This document shows positions 44,188-54,700 of a stretch of 64,000 nucleotides of DNA, piece by piece (the first letter of the stretch is position 1; each line of letters starts with the position of its first letter). The notes under the pieces were generated by a model. That model was not told where the DNA came from. It saw only the letters and a program-made list of their open reading frames with translations, and ran no database searches. Source of the stretch: Acidobacteriota bacterium (lineage in GTDB: Bacteria > Acidobacteriota > Thermoanaerobaculia > Multivoradales > Multivoraceae); contig JAPPFP010000009.1 of assembly GCA_028877275.1 (NCBI GenBank), forward strand, positions 124,001 through 188,000. The letters run 5' to 3'. The translations under genes and the position numbers were made by a program.

Positions 44188-45959
44188 GGAGTGTGCACCG
44201 GCAGCACGACGCGGAAGGTCGTGCGCCCAGGCTCGCTGTCCACGGTAATCGAGCCGCCGTGGTCCTCTATCGTGTTGCGCGCGAGGCTCAGGCCCAGGCC
44301 CGAGCCAGGCAAGCTGCTCTCGGTTGCGGCGAGACCGCGGACGAAGGGGTCGAAGATGCGCCGCTGCTCCGCCTTCGGGATGCCGGGACCGCCGTCGGTG
44401 ACGGCGACGGTGACCCCACGCCCGTCCGCGTCGCCGCTCGCATCGATTCTCACCCGCACCGCGCCGTCGGCGCCGCGGCCGTACTTGGCCGCGTTGTGCA
44501 ACAGGTTCATGAAGACGGTGATCAGGCCCTCGCGGTCGCCCGGGAACAAGGGGAGATCGTCCATCCCTTTGAGCTCGAGTTGGACGTCGTTCTCCTCCAG
44601 AAACCACTTCGACTCGGCGACTGTCGTGCGCAGCAGTTCGCCGAGGTCGATGTCGGCCGTGGCTTTCCGCGCCGTACTCCGGCCGATGCCGGCCCACTGG
44701 AGCGCCTGCTGAACCAGCTGCGACAGTCGGCGCTCCTCGCGTTCGATCAGCTCGCCGTAGCCGCGGACATCATCTGACCTGTGGACGATTCCGCTCCGCA
44801 GGTTCTCGCCCGCCGAGCGGATCGCCTGGAGCGGCGTGTTCAACTCGTGGGAGACGCCGGCGACGAAGTCGACCTGCTGGGCGGCCAGGGCCCGGGCGCG
44901 GCGGGCGGACACCAGGACCAGGGCGAAGGCGACGCCGATCAGGAACAGGGCCCCGGAGCTGTGGTAGAGGTTCCTCCGGCGGGCCGCGCTGGTCGCGGCC
45001 TCGAGCGACCCTCTGCGATGGGTGATGCGGACCAGCCAGGGTCCGCCGGGCTGCACGAGCCCCGGTCGAGCGCGTTCTGCTCGTTCGGCCCGGCCTCGGC
45101 TCCCGGGTCCGAAGCGACGGCCACTCTCGCGCTCGACCGCGCGGAACGCCGCGAACTCGATGTCGGCCGTTCGCGCCGCCGCATCAGCGCCATTCTCGGC
45201 CCGGTCACCGGAATGCGGATACAGGAGCCGGGGCGGGGAACTTGTCGTGTCGGTCACCGTGACCAGGTACGTGGGTGCAGCGCCGTCCGCGGTGGCGCCG
45301 AAATGCCGCTCGATCAGCGCCGGCAGCATCTGTTCCTCGATGGCCGTGGACCTGAGAGTCGCCACGATCAGGCCCGCCGGGCCGGGCGGGCCGTCGCGCG
45401 CGCCCCGCCCGCGAGCCGGAATCGGCATGACCAGTCGGTCGGTCCGCGGCGCCGGCGCGGGACTGCCAGGCCGGCGCAGGAGACGCTCCAGTTCATCGAG
45501 GACGTCAGGGTCCGTCTCGGCCTGGAGTTGGCCGCTTCCCTCGTCCAACCGGAAGACCCCGCGCGTCGAACGGCGGTCTGCGAACACGATACGCGTCCGG
45601 TCGAGGATGGCCGGAAAGTCGGCGCGTTCGCGCCAGTCCTGGAGGAGCCGGGAGAGCGTGTCGGCGAGCAGTACTGATCGCTCGTCGCCACGGGCCTGCC
45701 GTGGACTGCTGGAGGTTGCCGCTCGCAGCAGGGTCAACTGGAGTTCCGAGAGCTGGCCGTCGATGTCGTTCGCGAGCAGGCGGCTCGACTCCTCGAGGTT
45801 TGCCCGCATCCGCCGGTTCGCGGCGTCGCTGAGCGCACCAGTCCAGTGGTACTGGAGCACCGCCAGCGCTGCCAGGAGAGCGGTGGCGATCAGAGCGATG
45901 ACGAGGAGCCAGCGGTCGCTCGAACGCCGCCTGCGGCCGGAGATGCGCCGATCAGCCAT
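44184..45959 (-). CDS. Membrane sensor histidine kinase
   Basis: The 591-residue kinase has a first membrane helix at about 17-37, a large periplasmic domain to about 340, and a second helix (GALFLIGVAFALVLVSA). The phospho-acceptor is His371 in VSHELNTPLQAI; the ATPase domain has FMNLLHNAAKYGRG (N box), VTDGGPGIP and GSGLGLSLARNTIEDHGG. The stimulus is unknown; divergence from a Spy/CpxP-like gene suggests envelope stress. The periplasmic domain shows no family I recognise. Confidence 0.92.
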   Translation of the reverse strand: MADRRISGRRRRSSDRWLLVIALIATALLAALAVLQYHWTGALSDAANRRMRANLEESSRLLANDIDGQLSELQLTLLRAATSSSPRQARGDERSVLLADTLSRLLQDWRERADFPAILDRTRIVFADRRSTRGVFRLDEGSGQLQAETDPDVLDELERLLRRPGSPAPAPRTDRLVMPIPARGRGARDGPPGPAGLIVATLRSTAIEEQMLPALIERHFGATADGAAPTYLVTVTDTTSSPPRLLYPHSGDRAENGADAAARTADIEFAAFRAVERESGRRFGPGSRGRAERAERARPGLVQPGGPWLVRITHRRGSLEAATSAARRRNLYHSSGALFLIGVAFALVLVSARRARALAAQQVDFVAGVSHELNTPLQAIRSAGENLRSGIVHRSDDVRGYGELIEREERRLSQLVQQALQWAGIGRSTARKATADIDLGELLRTTVAESKWFLEENDVQLELKGMDDLPLFPGDREGLITVFMNLLHNAAKYGRGADGAVRVRIDASGDADGRGVTVAVTDGGPGIPKAEQRRIFDPFVRGLAATESSLPGSGLGLSLARNTIEDHGGSITVDSEPGRTTFRVVLPVHTP

Positions 45960-46013
45960 TGGAAGGCAGTGTAGCTACAGGGGGCGTGGTGGAAACCGTA
46001 CCGGCGAGAGGCT

Positions 46014-46027
46014 TTACAAGCGTTACA
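46014..46027. promoter_or_regulatory. Candidate response-regulator direct repeat
   Basis: TTACA occurs twice nine bases apart (46014-46018 and 46023-46027) between the divergent kinase and Spy-like genes. OmpR-family regulators bind tandem half-sites about one helical turn apart, and the CpxR box contains GTAAA repeats. The match to that family is suggestive only. Confidence 0.35.
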
Positions 46028-46120
46028 GACATCTTGCACCGGCTTGATGACTGGCAGGGCCAGGGCTCGTACTGTCTCTTCACGTTTGATCCCTCACACC
46101 CCTAAGAGGAGGTGCTCGAA

Positions 46121-46633
46121 ATGAAGACAACCCTGAACCGTTCGATCCGTATCGCCCGCACCCTGCTTCCCGCTTTGCTCGTCGTCGCGGCAACAGGGCT
46201 CGCGGCAGTCGAGGAGGGCGAAGACCGCCAGTCCAGGCGAGGCGCCCGCGGCGACTTCGCGGAGCGCGACGCCGAGCGCATGGCGCGGGTGCTCCAGTTG
46301 ACGGAGGACCAGAAGGAAGAGTGGCGCCGTCTGCGCGAGGAGCACGAAGCGAGCGTGCGGCCTCTGGTGCGTCAGATGCGCGACATCACGGAGCGTCTCG
46401 AGACCGAGGCGAACCTCGAAAACCCCGACCCGGCCGTCGTCGGCCAGTTGGAACTCGACCGCCGGGCGGTTGCGCGTCAACTGAGGGACTCGAGAGTCCA
46501 GGCTCACGAGGATGCGACACGGTTGCTCGACCGTGACCAGCGGATCCGCTGGGAAGCCCTGCAGGAGAATGGTCGCGGCGGCTTCCGCGGACTCTCCGGT
46601 CCTGGTGGCCGCGGTCCTCGTCATCGGAACTGA
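46121..46633 (+). CDS. Spy/CpxP-like periplasmic protein
   Basis: The 170-residue product has a signal peptide (TLLPALLVVAATGLAA) followed by helical, charged sequence with the LTxxQ-type motif in RVLQLTEDQKEEWRRLREEH, as in Spy/CpxP and metal-sensor proteins. It ends in a Gly/Arg-rich tail. Such proteins act as periplasmic chaperones or feed back on their kinase. AGAGGAGG eight bases before the ATG at 46121 supports the start. It is divergent from the two-component genes, a layout like cpxP and cpxRA, and is followed by a strong terminator. Confidence 0.75.
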   Translation: MKTTLNRSIRIARTLLPALLVVAATGLAAVEEGEDRQSRRGARGDFAERDAERMARVLQLTEDQKEEWRRLREEHEASVRPLVRQMRDITERLETEANLENPDPAVVGQLELDRRAVARQLRDSRVQAHEDATRLLDRDQRIRWEALQENGRGGFRGLSGPGGRGPRHRN

Positions 46634-46659
46634 ACGCGCAGGCACAAGCCTCCGCTCCT

Positions 46660-46695
46660 CGGGCGGGCGTCCTTCGGGCGCCCGCCCCCCTTGTT
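46660..46695 (+). terminator. Intrinsic terminator after the Spy-like gene
   Basis: GGGCGGGCGTCC pairs with GGGCGCCCGCCC around TTC (12-bp stem, one G-T pair) and is followed by CCCTTGTTT. It ends transcription of the Spy-like gene 26 bases after its stop. Confidence 0.7.
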
Positions 46696-46767
46696 TGGGG
46701 ACGGCTAGGATCGCGCCTCATCGATCAAGTTCGGGCGGCGCGACTCGCGGCCTGAGGAGGTAGTGGT

Positions 46768-47652
46768 ATGGCAGACGTAGCGTTCGTCGGACTTGGAGTC
46801 ATGGGCTACCCGATGGCTGGCCACCTGGCGGCAGCCGGACATCGCGTGACGGTGTTCAACCGCACCGCGGCCAAGGCGGAGCAGTGGGTCGAAGAGCACG
46901 GTGGCAAGAGCGCCTCGACACCGGCCGAGGCCGCGGCAGGCGCCGAGTTCGTCTTCTGCTGCGTCGGTAACGACGACGACGTGCGGGCGGTGACGCTGGA
47001 CTCGGGCGGTGCCCTTGAGGGCATGGCCGCGGGCAGCGTCCTCGTTGACCACACGACGGCGTCGGCGCGGCTCGCCCGTGAACTCGCCGGCGCCTGCACG
47101 GACACGGGCTGCGGCTTCGTCGACGCGCCCGTCTCGGGCGGTCAGGCGGGCGCCGAGAACGGTGCGCTGACCGTCATGTGCGGCGGCGAACCGGACGTCT
47201 TCGAGCGGGTCAACACGGTCATCGACTGCTACAGCCGTGCGGTCACCCTGCTCGGCCCCGCCGGCAGCGGCCAGTTGACGAAGGCGGTCAACCAGCTCTG
47301 CATCGCCGGCATCGTCCAGGGCCTGTCGGAAGGCATCCACTTCGCGGAGAAGGCCGGTCTCGACCCGTTGGCGGTGGTCGGTGCCATCTCGACCGGCGCC
47401 GCCGGGTCCTGGCAGATGGACAACCGCGCCGAGACGATGGTTCAGGGGAAGTTCGACTACGGCTTCGCGGTCCAGTGGATGCGCAAGGACCTCGGCATCG
47501 CGCTGGAGGAGGCACGCCGGAACGGCGCGCACCTGCCCCTGGCTGCGCTGGTCGACCAGTTCTACAGCGAGGTCACCGCGCTCGGCGGTCTGCGCTGGGA
47601 CACGTCGAGCCTGGTCGTGCGGCTGCGGGCGATGAGCGAGGGCGGTGGCTAG
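46768..47652 (+). CDS. 3-hydroxyisobutyrate-dehydrogenase-family protein
   Basis: The 294-residue protein has the Rossmann start VAFVGLGVMGYPMAGHLAAAGHRVTVFNRT, FVDAPVSGGQAGAENGALTVMCGG and the catalytic Lys in GSGQLTKAVNQLCIAG, defining the beta-hydroxyacid dehydrogenase family. Possible substrates include 3-hydroxyisobutyrate, tartronate semialdehyde and glyoxylate; tartronate semialdehyde would link to glycolate metabolism, but nothing here proves it. GAGGAGG lies eight to nine bases before the ATG. Confidence 0.9.
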   Translation: MADVAFVGLGVMGYPMAGHLAAAGHRVTVFNRTAAKAEQWVEEHGGKSASTPAEAAAGAEFVFCCVGNDDDVRAVTLDSGGALEGMAAGSVLVDHTTASARLARELAGACTDTGCGFVDAPVSGGQAGAENGALTVMCGGEPDVFERVNTVIDCYSRAVTLLGPAGSGQLTKAVNQLCIAGIVQGLSEGIHFAEKAGLDPLAVVGAISTGAAGSWQMDNRAETMVQGKFDYGFAVQWMRKDLGIALEEARRNGAHLPLAALVDQFYSEVTALGGLRWDTSSLVVRLRAMSEGGG

Positions 47653-47663
47653 GAGGCCCGTGG

Positions 47664-47720
47664 CCGCGCTCGCTGACTCGCGCGGTCCGGGTTCGCAGGT
47701 GGCGCGAAACGCGCCACCTG
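47664..47720. terminator. Bidirectional hairpin pair between convergent genes
   Basis: The main hairpin is CAGGTGGCGCG (47696-47706) with CGCGCCACCTG (47710-47720) around AAA, a perfect 11-bp stem. A smaller one (CCGCGC/GCGCGG, 47664-47669 and 47680-47685) precedes it. It lies exactly between the stops of two convergent genes and could terminate both. Confidence 0.6.
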
Positions 47721-47723
47721 GGT

Positions 47724-48305
47724 TCAGGGGCGCGGTCCCCTGGACACGTTCGCGTCGCCGGCGACGTAGAACCGCCAGAGCCGGTTCGGGGCTCGCGTGA
47801 CGCCAATGCGGCCGCTGCGGCCCGGGCTCTCGGGAGGCGGCGTGCCGTCGTCGACGATGAGGATCGGCAGGCGCTGCCGGGGATGAGTGGCGGAGCCGAC
47901 CAGATCGACGCCATCGTCGCGACGGTCGAGGCCGAAGGCCTGGCACAGGCGGGCGGGTCCGGAGCAGAGGTCGACCACGCGAAACGGCTCGGTTGAACGC
48001 CTGCGGCTGGCCGCGTTACGTGCGCGGCGCATGGCGCCGGCGCCGTCCAGCGGTGCGGCGGCGCGCAGCAGGACGGCCGAGCAGACGCCGTCCTCGCCGC
48101 AGACGACGTTGGCGCAGTGGTACATGCCGTAGGTGAGGTAGACGTAGAGACGTCCGGGCGGCCCGAACATCGTCCGGGTGCGGTTCGTCATCCCGCGGTG
48201 GCCGTGGCTGGACGGATCGTTGGCGCCCTCGTAGGCCTCGACTTCGACGATCCGGGCGACGCGGCTGCCGCGGACCAGGACCTTGTTCAGGAGCCGCGGC
48301 GCCAC
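47724..48305 (-). CDS. 3-methyladenine DNA glycosylase (AAG/MPG family)
   Basis: The 193-residue product has VARIVEVEAYEGANDPSSHGHRGMTNRTRTMFGPPGRLYVYLTYGMYHCANVVCGEDGV, the AAG fold with its catalytic Glu, and SGPARLCQAFGLD. It excises alkylated purines. The GTG at 48305 begins just before the conserved LLNKVLVRG, but similarity seems to extend upstream: LPRSFYTPTALDVAPRLL is open in frame to a CTG at 48368 that overlaps the thioesterase stop as CTGA. The true start may therefore be that CTG. It follows the thioesterase on the same strand. Confidence 0.85.
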   Translation of the reverse strand: MAPRLLNKVLVRGSRVARIVEVEAYEGANDPSSHGHRGMTNRTRTMFGPPGRLYVYLTYGMYHCANVVCGEDGVCSAVLLRAAAPLDGAGAMRRARNAASRRRSTEPFRVVDLCSGPARLCQAFGLDRRDDGVDLVGSATHPRQRLPILIVDDGTPPPESPGRSGRIGVTRAPNRLWRFYVAGDANVSRGPRP

Positions 48306-48364
48306 GTCGAGCGCCGTTGGCGTGTAGAACGAGCGGGGGAGCGGCGGGAGGCCGGCGTCCGGCC

Positions 48365-48781
48365 TCAGGCGCGCGCCTCGTCCAGGTCGGTCTCCGGTCC
48401 CATGTAGGCGCGGATCTCGGCGGGCGTCTCCATCTTGGTGTACTCCGGCGCGTGGACGCTGACGTAGAGGACTTCGGCGGTGAAGATGAGCCGTCCTTCG
48501 TGGCTGCCGCGGTAGCCGAGGGTCCAGGACGTGCGGCCCCAGTGGCGTATGGCGAGGTCGATGTCGAGCAGGTCGCCGTCGGTGACCGAGCCCAGGAAGT
48601 CGATCGTCGTGCGGCGGAGCATCATCTCCCAGCCCAGCTTCGCCCGCACCTCCCTGATGCCGAGCAACCAGTTCTCCAGCGCGTCGTCCATGTACGCCAT
48701 GTAGTGGGCGTTGAACACCACGCCCTGCTTGTCGACCTCGCCGTAGCGGACGCGGATCGTGTGCCGGTAGGGCGTCGCCAT
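48365..48781 (-). CDS. Acyl-CoA thioesterase (4HBT, YbgC-like)
   Basis: The 138-residue hotdog protein contains RVRYGEVDKQGVVFNAHYMAYMDDALENWL, the 4-hydroxybenzoyl-CoA thioesterase motif with the catalytic Asp, and SVTDGDLLDIDLAIRHWGRTSWTLGYRG. It hydrolyses an acyl-CoA thioester in the cytoplasm; chain length is not predictable. It lies 15 bases downstream of the prolyl oligopeptidase gene. Confidence 0.88.
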   Translation of the reverse strand: MATPYRHTIRVRYGEVDKQGVVFNAHYMAYMDDALENWLLGIREVRAKLGWEMMLRRTTIDFLGSVTDGDLLDIDLAIRHWGRTSWTLGYRGSHEGRLIFTAEVLYVSVHAPEYTKMETPAEIRAYMGPETDLDEARA

Positions 48782-48796
48782 GGTGTACGGGCGCCG

Positions 48797-50971
<2,175 letters not shown>

Positions 50972-50982
50972 GATGGGGCCGG

Positions 50983-50988
50983 ATTATA
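50983..50988 (-). promoter_or_regulatory. Consensus -10 box for the prolyl oligopeptidase gene
   Basis: TATAAT on the minus strand ends 11 bases before the ATG at 50971, giving a leader of only a few bases. Confidence 0.55.
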
Positions 50989-51025
50989 GGGGGCGCTGGC
51001 CGGTGCTCCGGCTCCCGTCCGACCC

Positions 51026-51490
51026 TTAGAGGGCGAAACTGACGATGTACAGGGCGGTTCCGCTGGCGGAGGTCAGAAACAGGCCGACGAAAGTCAGCGC
51101 CCCCGTGCGCCGGTGCGGCCCACCGAACGAACCAGGCAGAGTGAGGGCGAAGCGCCGCCAGGACAGGGCCACCAGCGTGAACCAGGCGATGGACGTCGCG
51201 AAGGCGACGACGAGGTGGCCGTAGAAGAGCCAGGCCCGCCACGGACCGGTCGCGGAGCTCAACGCGAAGGCCTCCTGCGCGCTACCGAAGCGGATGCTGC
51301 CCTCCAGGGCCAGCACGGCGACTATGCCCGCAATCAGCAGGATCACCTGGAGGTTCCGGTGTTGGCGGTACCGGCGCTGCCGTGCGAGTCGAATTGCATA
51401 GGCCATCAGGAACGGCGCCGCGACGAGAAAGACCATCGCGGAGTCGACGAAGGCGTCGGCCCTCGTGCCGAGGAAGCCTGAGCCGAGCAT
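51026..51490 (-). CDS. DUF420-like four-helix membrane protein
   Basis: The 154-residue protein has four hydrophobic helices (near 18-34, 48-66, 85-108 and 128-150) with histidines at helix ends (RQHRNLQV, FYGHLVVAFAT, GPHRRTGAL), a pattern like DUF420/CtaM-type proteins tied to haem-copper oxidase assembly. That link is only by resemblance. A TACCTT hexamer six bases before the ATG suggests a leaderless transcript. Confidence 0.6.
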   Translation of the reverse strand: MLGSGFLGTRADAFVDSAMVFLVAAPFLMAYAIRLARQRRYRQHRNLQVILLIAGIVAVLALEGSIRFGSAQEAFALSSATGPWRAWLFYGHLVVAFATSIAWFTLVALSWRRFALTLPGSFGGPHRRTGALTFVGLFLTSASGTALYIVSFAL

Positions 51491-51496
51491 GTCGGC

Positions 51497-51502
51497 AAGG
51501 TA
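51497..51502 (-). promoter_or_regulatory. Probable leaderless -10 box for the DUF420-like gene
   Basis: TACCTT on the minus strand (preceded by TGA) ends six bases before the ATG at 51490. Confidence 0.35.
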
Positions 51503-51537
51503 TCACCGGAGATGACGCCGCTACTGTCCGGAGCGAC

Positions 51538-52215
51538 CTACAGGCCCAGCGCGTCCCGGCACCACTCGCTGACCGCCTCCGCGACCTTGTGGTCGACGTC
51601 CTCCTGCCGGCGGCCAGACCGCTTCAGCACGTGCAGGCTGTGGTCGCCGCCTTCGACGAGGTGAAACGTGGCGCGCGGGCCGAGTCGCTTGCAGACGCCG
51701 GTCAGGAGATCCGGGTCGGCGAGCCGATCACGGGTGCCGTTCAGGAAGAGCATCGGCTTCTCGCCCTGACTCAGGTGGTCGGCACGCGACGTTCCGGGCT
51801 TGCCCGGCGGGTGCAGGGGGAAGGCGTGGAACACGAAGCCGGCGACGTCGAGAGCATCGACGGCGTCGGCTCCGGAGGCCATGCGGCCTCCCATCGAGCG
51901 TCCACCCGCGAGGAGCGGCAGTTCGGGGCGCATGGCCCTGGCGTGCGCGACCGCCGCCCGAACGGTTCGCTGCAACACGAGCGGCGGGTCCGGTCGGCGG
52001 CGGCCCGCTTCCGTGTAGGGGAACTGGAATCGGAGCGTGGCGATACGGAACGCGGTCACGCCTCGGGCGAAGGTCTCGATCGTCGCGTGATGCATACCGG
52101 CGCCGGCCCCGTGGGCGAAGACGAGCAGGCAGCGGGGCGTCTCGGGCTCGAGCAGCAGGGCGCTGACCCGCCGGTCCTCACTGACAGCGATGCTGGTTTC
52201 GCTGGCCCGCGTCAC
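51538..52215 (-). CDS. Alpha/beta hydrolase (KANL3/Tex30-like)
   Basis: The 225-residue protein has LLVFAHGAGAGMHH (oxyanion loop), LLAGGRSMGGRMAS with nucleophile Ser in GRSMG, MLFLNGTRDRLADPD (acid) and VEGGDHSLHV (His), the full triad of the dienelactone-hydrolase-like KANL3/Tex30 group. Substrate unknown. It overlaps the lhgO stop as ATGA, so the two are co-translated. Confidence 0.85.
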   Translation of the reverse strand: MTRASETSIAVSEDRRVSALLLEPETPRCLLVFAHGAGAGMHHATIETFARGVTAFRIATLRFQFPYTEAGRRRPDPPLVLQRTVRAAVAHARAMRPELPLLAGGRSMGGRMASGADAVDALDVAGFVFHAFPLHPPGKPGTSRADHLSQGEKPMLFLNGTRDRLADPDLLTGVCKRLGPRATFHLVEGGDHSLHVLKRSGRRQEDVDHKVAEAVSEWCRDALGL

Positions 52216-53420
52216 AGCCCGAACGTCTCCGCCGCCCGGTCGGCCAGGGTGTCGCCGATCGCCAGCGACGCCGTCGCCCCGGGCGACGGGGCGTTCAGGA
52301 CGTGGAGCATTCGCGGGCTCGTCTCGATCGCGAAGTCGTCGACCAGGTTGCCCTTGCGATCCAGGGCCTGGGCACGGACGCCCGAGCCGCCGGGCATCAG
52401 GTCGGAATCCCTGAGATCGGGGACGAAACGGCGCAGGTCGCGGGCGAAGCGGGCGCGGCTGCCGGAGCGCGCCATCTCGCTGATGCCGACCTTCCAGAAG
52501 CGGAGGGCCATCTTCCAGAAGCCGGGGTAGCTCAGGCTGCTCCAGGTGTCGCGGGCGTCGAAGCTGCCGCGGTCGTAGCCCTCGCGCTTGAGCGCCAGGA
52601 CCGCGTTCGGGCCGGCCTCGACCGAGCCGTCGACGCGCCGGGTCAGGTGCACTCCGAGAAAGGGGAAACGGGGATCGGGGACGGGGTAGATCAATCCGCG
52701 CAGCAGGTGGCGGCGCTTCGGAGCGATGTCGAAGTACTCGCCGCGGAAGGGGACGATCCGCACGTCAGGATCGAGGCCTGCCATGCGCGCCACGCGGTCC
52801 GATTGAAGGCCGGCGCAGTTGATCGCGTGGCCGGCTTCGAACTCGCCGGCCGTGGTCTCGACGACGACTCCGTCAGGGCGTGGCGCGAGACCGGTGACGC
52901 GCGTCCGCAGATGGAGGGAGACACCGGCCGCCTCGAGTTCTTCGGCGTAGGCGCGGGCCACGGCCTTGAAATCTACGATGCCGGTCTCGGGAACCCAGAG
53001 CGCGTCGACGCCCGTCGCGTGCGGCTCGAACTCGGGGATTCGCTCGGGAGGCAGGCGCTCGAGTCCGGCAAGGCCGTTCGCCCGGCCGCGACGCTCCAGT
53101 TCGTCGAGTCGGGGGATCTCCTCCGGGTCGGTCGCGATGACGAGCTTGCCGCAGATGTCGTAGGGGATTCCATGCTGGTCGCAGTAGTCGATCAGCCGCT
53201 TGCGGCCGCCGACGCAGTTGCGCGCCTTGAGCGAGCCGGGCTTGTAATAGAGGCCGGAGTGGATGACGCCGCTGTTGTGGCCGGTCTGGTGAACGGCGGG
53301 CCTGGGCTCCGCCTCGACCACGCGGATGTCGAGGTCCTCGAAGCGGCGGGTGAGGCTCCGGGCCGTAGCGAGGCCGATGATGCCGGCCCCGATGCAGACG
53401 ACGTCGGCGCGGTCGGGCAA
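52212..53420 (-). CDS. lhgO: L-2-hydroxyglutarate oxidase/dehydrogenase
   Basis: The 402-residue DAO-family flavoprotein has VVCIGAGIIGLATARSLTRR, QTGHNSGVIHSGLYYKPGSLKARNCVGG (the strong LhgO signature), VPETGIVDFKAVARAYA, VPFRGEYFDIAP and PFLGVHLTRRVDGSVEAGPNAVLAL. It oxidises L-2-hydroxyglutarate to 2-oxoglutarate. It follows pheA by seven bases, in one operon with the Tex30-like hydrolase. Confidence 0.93.
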   Translation of the reverse strand: MPDRADVVCIGAGIIGLATARSLTRRFEDLDIRVVEAEPRPAVHQTGHNSGVIHSGLYYKPGSLKARNCVGGRKRLIDYCDQHGIPYDICGKLVIATDPEEIPRLDELERRGRANGLAGLERLPPERIPEFEPHATGVDALWVPETGIVDFKAVARAYAEELEAAGVSLHLRTRVTGLAPRPDGVVVETTAGEFEAGHAINCAGLQSDRVARMAGLDPDVRIVPFRGEYFDIAPKRRHLLRGLIYPVPDPRFPFLGVHLTRRVDGSVEAGPNAVLALKREGYDRGSFDARDTWSSLSYPGFWKMALRFWKVGISEMARSGSRARFARDLRRFVPDLRDSDLMPGGSGVRAQALDRKGNLVDDFAIETSPRMLHVLNAPSPGATASLAIGDTLADRAAETFGL

Positions 53421-53427
53421 GGCGGGC

Positions 53428-54621
53428 TCAGGCGCCTTCGGCCGCCGCGTCCTCGGCTGGGCGTTCGGCGGGCGCTGGCGGCAACGCGCTCGGATAGGTG
53501 CCGAGGATGCGGAGCTCCTTCGTCTTCGCTTCGATCGCCTGGAGCGCCTCGGTCACCGGCACCGAGGCGGCGTGCCCCTCGATGTCCAGGTAGAAGCAGT
53601 AGCGCCAGGGCGTTGCCGGGATCGGCCTGGACTCGATCTTGGTCAGGTTGACGCCGCGCCGCGAGAAGCTCCGCAGCACGTCGCCCAGGTCGCCCGGCTG
53701 GTGCCCGGTGACCAGAAGAAGCGAGGTCTTGCACGGTAGGTCGGGCGGGCAGGGCGCCGCTTCCGCGGCCACTTCCACGAACCGGGTGAAATTCCCGGCC
53801 TGGTTCTGGATGCCATGAGCGAGGATCTCCAGGCCGAAGACCCGCGCCGCCGGCTCGCTGGCGATGGCGCCGACGGATCGGTCGTTGCCTTCGCGGACGC
53901 GGGCGGCCGCACCGGCGGTGTCGAACTCGGGTTGCGCCCGCAGCCAGTCGTGGTCGTGGAAGAACTGGTCGCACTGGCGGAGCGCCTGGGGGTGTGAGAG
54001 CACGAGCCGAAGATCCTCGATCTTCGTCCCGGGCAGTGCGAGCAGGCAGTGCGCGACCTTGCTGATGACTTCCGCGGTGATCACCAGACCCCCTTCGGCC
54101 AGCAGGTCGTAGGTCTCGTTGATGCTCCCGGCGGTACTGTTCTCGATGGGCAGCAGGGCGATGTCGTGGCGGCCGTCGCGGACGCCCTCGGCGGCGCTCC
54201 GAAACAGCTCGTAGCCCTGGAGCACGACGCCTCCGGGCCGTCCGGCGTACTGCCGCTGGGCGGTCAGGTGGCTGAACGAGCCCTCGACACCCTGGTAGGC
54301 GACGCGCAGCGGCGCCCGGTCGAGATCGCGGATGTAGCCCTGCTGCGCCGCGATCGACATCTCGATCAGCAGCCGGAAGATGCGCTCGGTCTGGTGAGGG
54401 TCGAGGTCGAGTTCGGCGGCGATCGTCCGCACCCGGGTCAGCAGTTGCTCCTCGCGCAACTGGTCCCGGAACGGGAAGGCGGCGGCGATCTTGGCGCCCG
54501 CGACCTCGCGCGACAGTTCGACGCGGCGCCGGAAGCCCTTCAGCAGTTCCTCGTCGATCCGCTCCAACTCCTGGCGGACCGCCTCGAGATCGGGCAACAG
54601 GTCATTCTCGGCAGCGGCCAT
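53428..54621 (-). CDS. pheA: Chorismate mutase / prephenate dehydratase
   Basis: The 397-residue bifunctional enzyme has an AroQ chorismate mutase (1 to about 95: RQELERIDEELLKGFRRRVELSREVAGAK), a prephenate dehydratase (about 105-285: VAYQGVEGSFSHLTA, LLPIENSTAGSINETYDLL, GNFTRFVEV with the TRF motif) and an ACT regulatory domain (SRRGVNLTKIESRPIP with the ESRP motif). It makes phenylpyruvate for phenylalanine and is expected to be feedback-inhibited. A hairpin in the leader could add control. Confidence 0.95.
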   Translation of the reverse strand: MAAAENDLLPDLEAVRQELERIDEELLKGFRRRVELSREVAGAKIAAAFPFRDQLREEQLLTRVRTIAAELDLDPHQTERIFRLLIEMSIAAQQGYIRDLDRAPLRVAYQGVEGSFSHLTAQRQYAGRPGGVVLQGYELFRSAAEGVRDGRHDIALLPIENSTAGSINETYDLLAEGGLVITAEVISKVAHCLLALPGTKIEDLRLVLSHPQALRQCDQFFHDHDWLRAQPEFDTAGAAARVREGNDRSVGAIASEPAARVFGLEILAHGIQNQAGNFTRFVEVAAEAAPCPPDLPCKTSLLLVTGHQPGDLGDVLRSFSRRGVNLTKIESRPIPATPWRYCFYLDIEGHAASVPVTEALQAIEAKTKELRILGTYPSALPPAPAERPAEDAAAEGA

Positions 54622-54637
54622 GAGGTGCTCGACTTTC

Positions 54638-54668
54638 GCGGCCTCTGGTGGCCGCGGGGCGCAGTATA
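54638..54668 (-). promoter_or_regulatory. pheA -10 box and leader hairpin
   Basis: TATACT (minus strand, 54668-54663) precedes a leader of about 40 bases containing GCGGCC/GGCCGC (54655-54650 and 54643-54638, 6-bp stem, 6-base loop). No leader peptide rich in Phe codons is seen, so classical attenuation is not supported. Confidence 0.4.
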
Positions 54669-54700
54669 CGGCGCTCTTGCGTAAACGCTTGTCCTGACAG

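Noticed and set aside
48348..48362. GGCCGG/CCGGCC hairpin near the glycosylase start as another dispersed-repeat copy
   Set aside because: It lacks the CACACTGGGTGC core and falls in sequence likely to be coding; short GC palindromes are common here.
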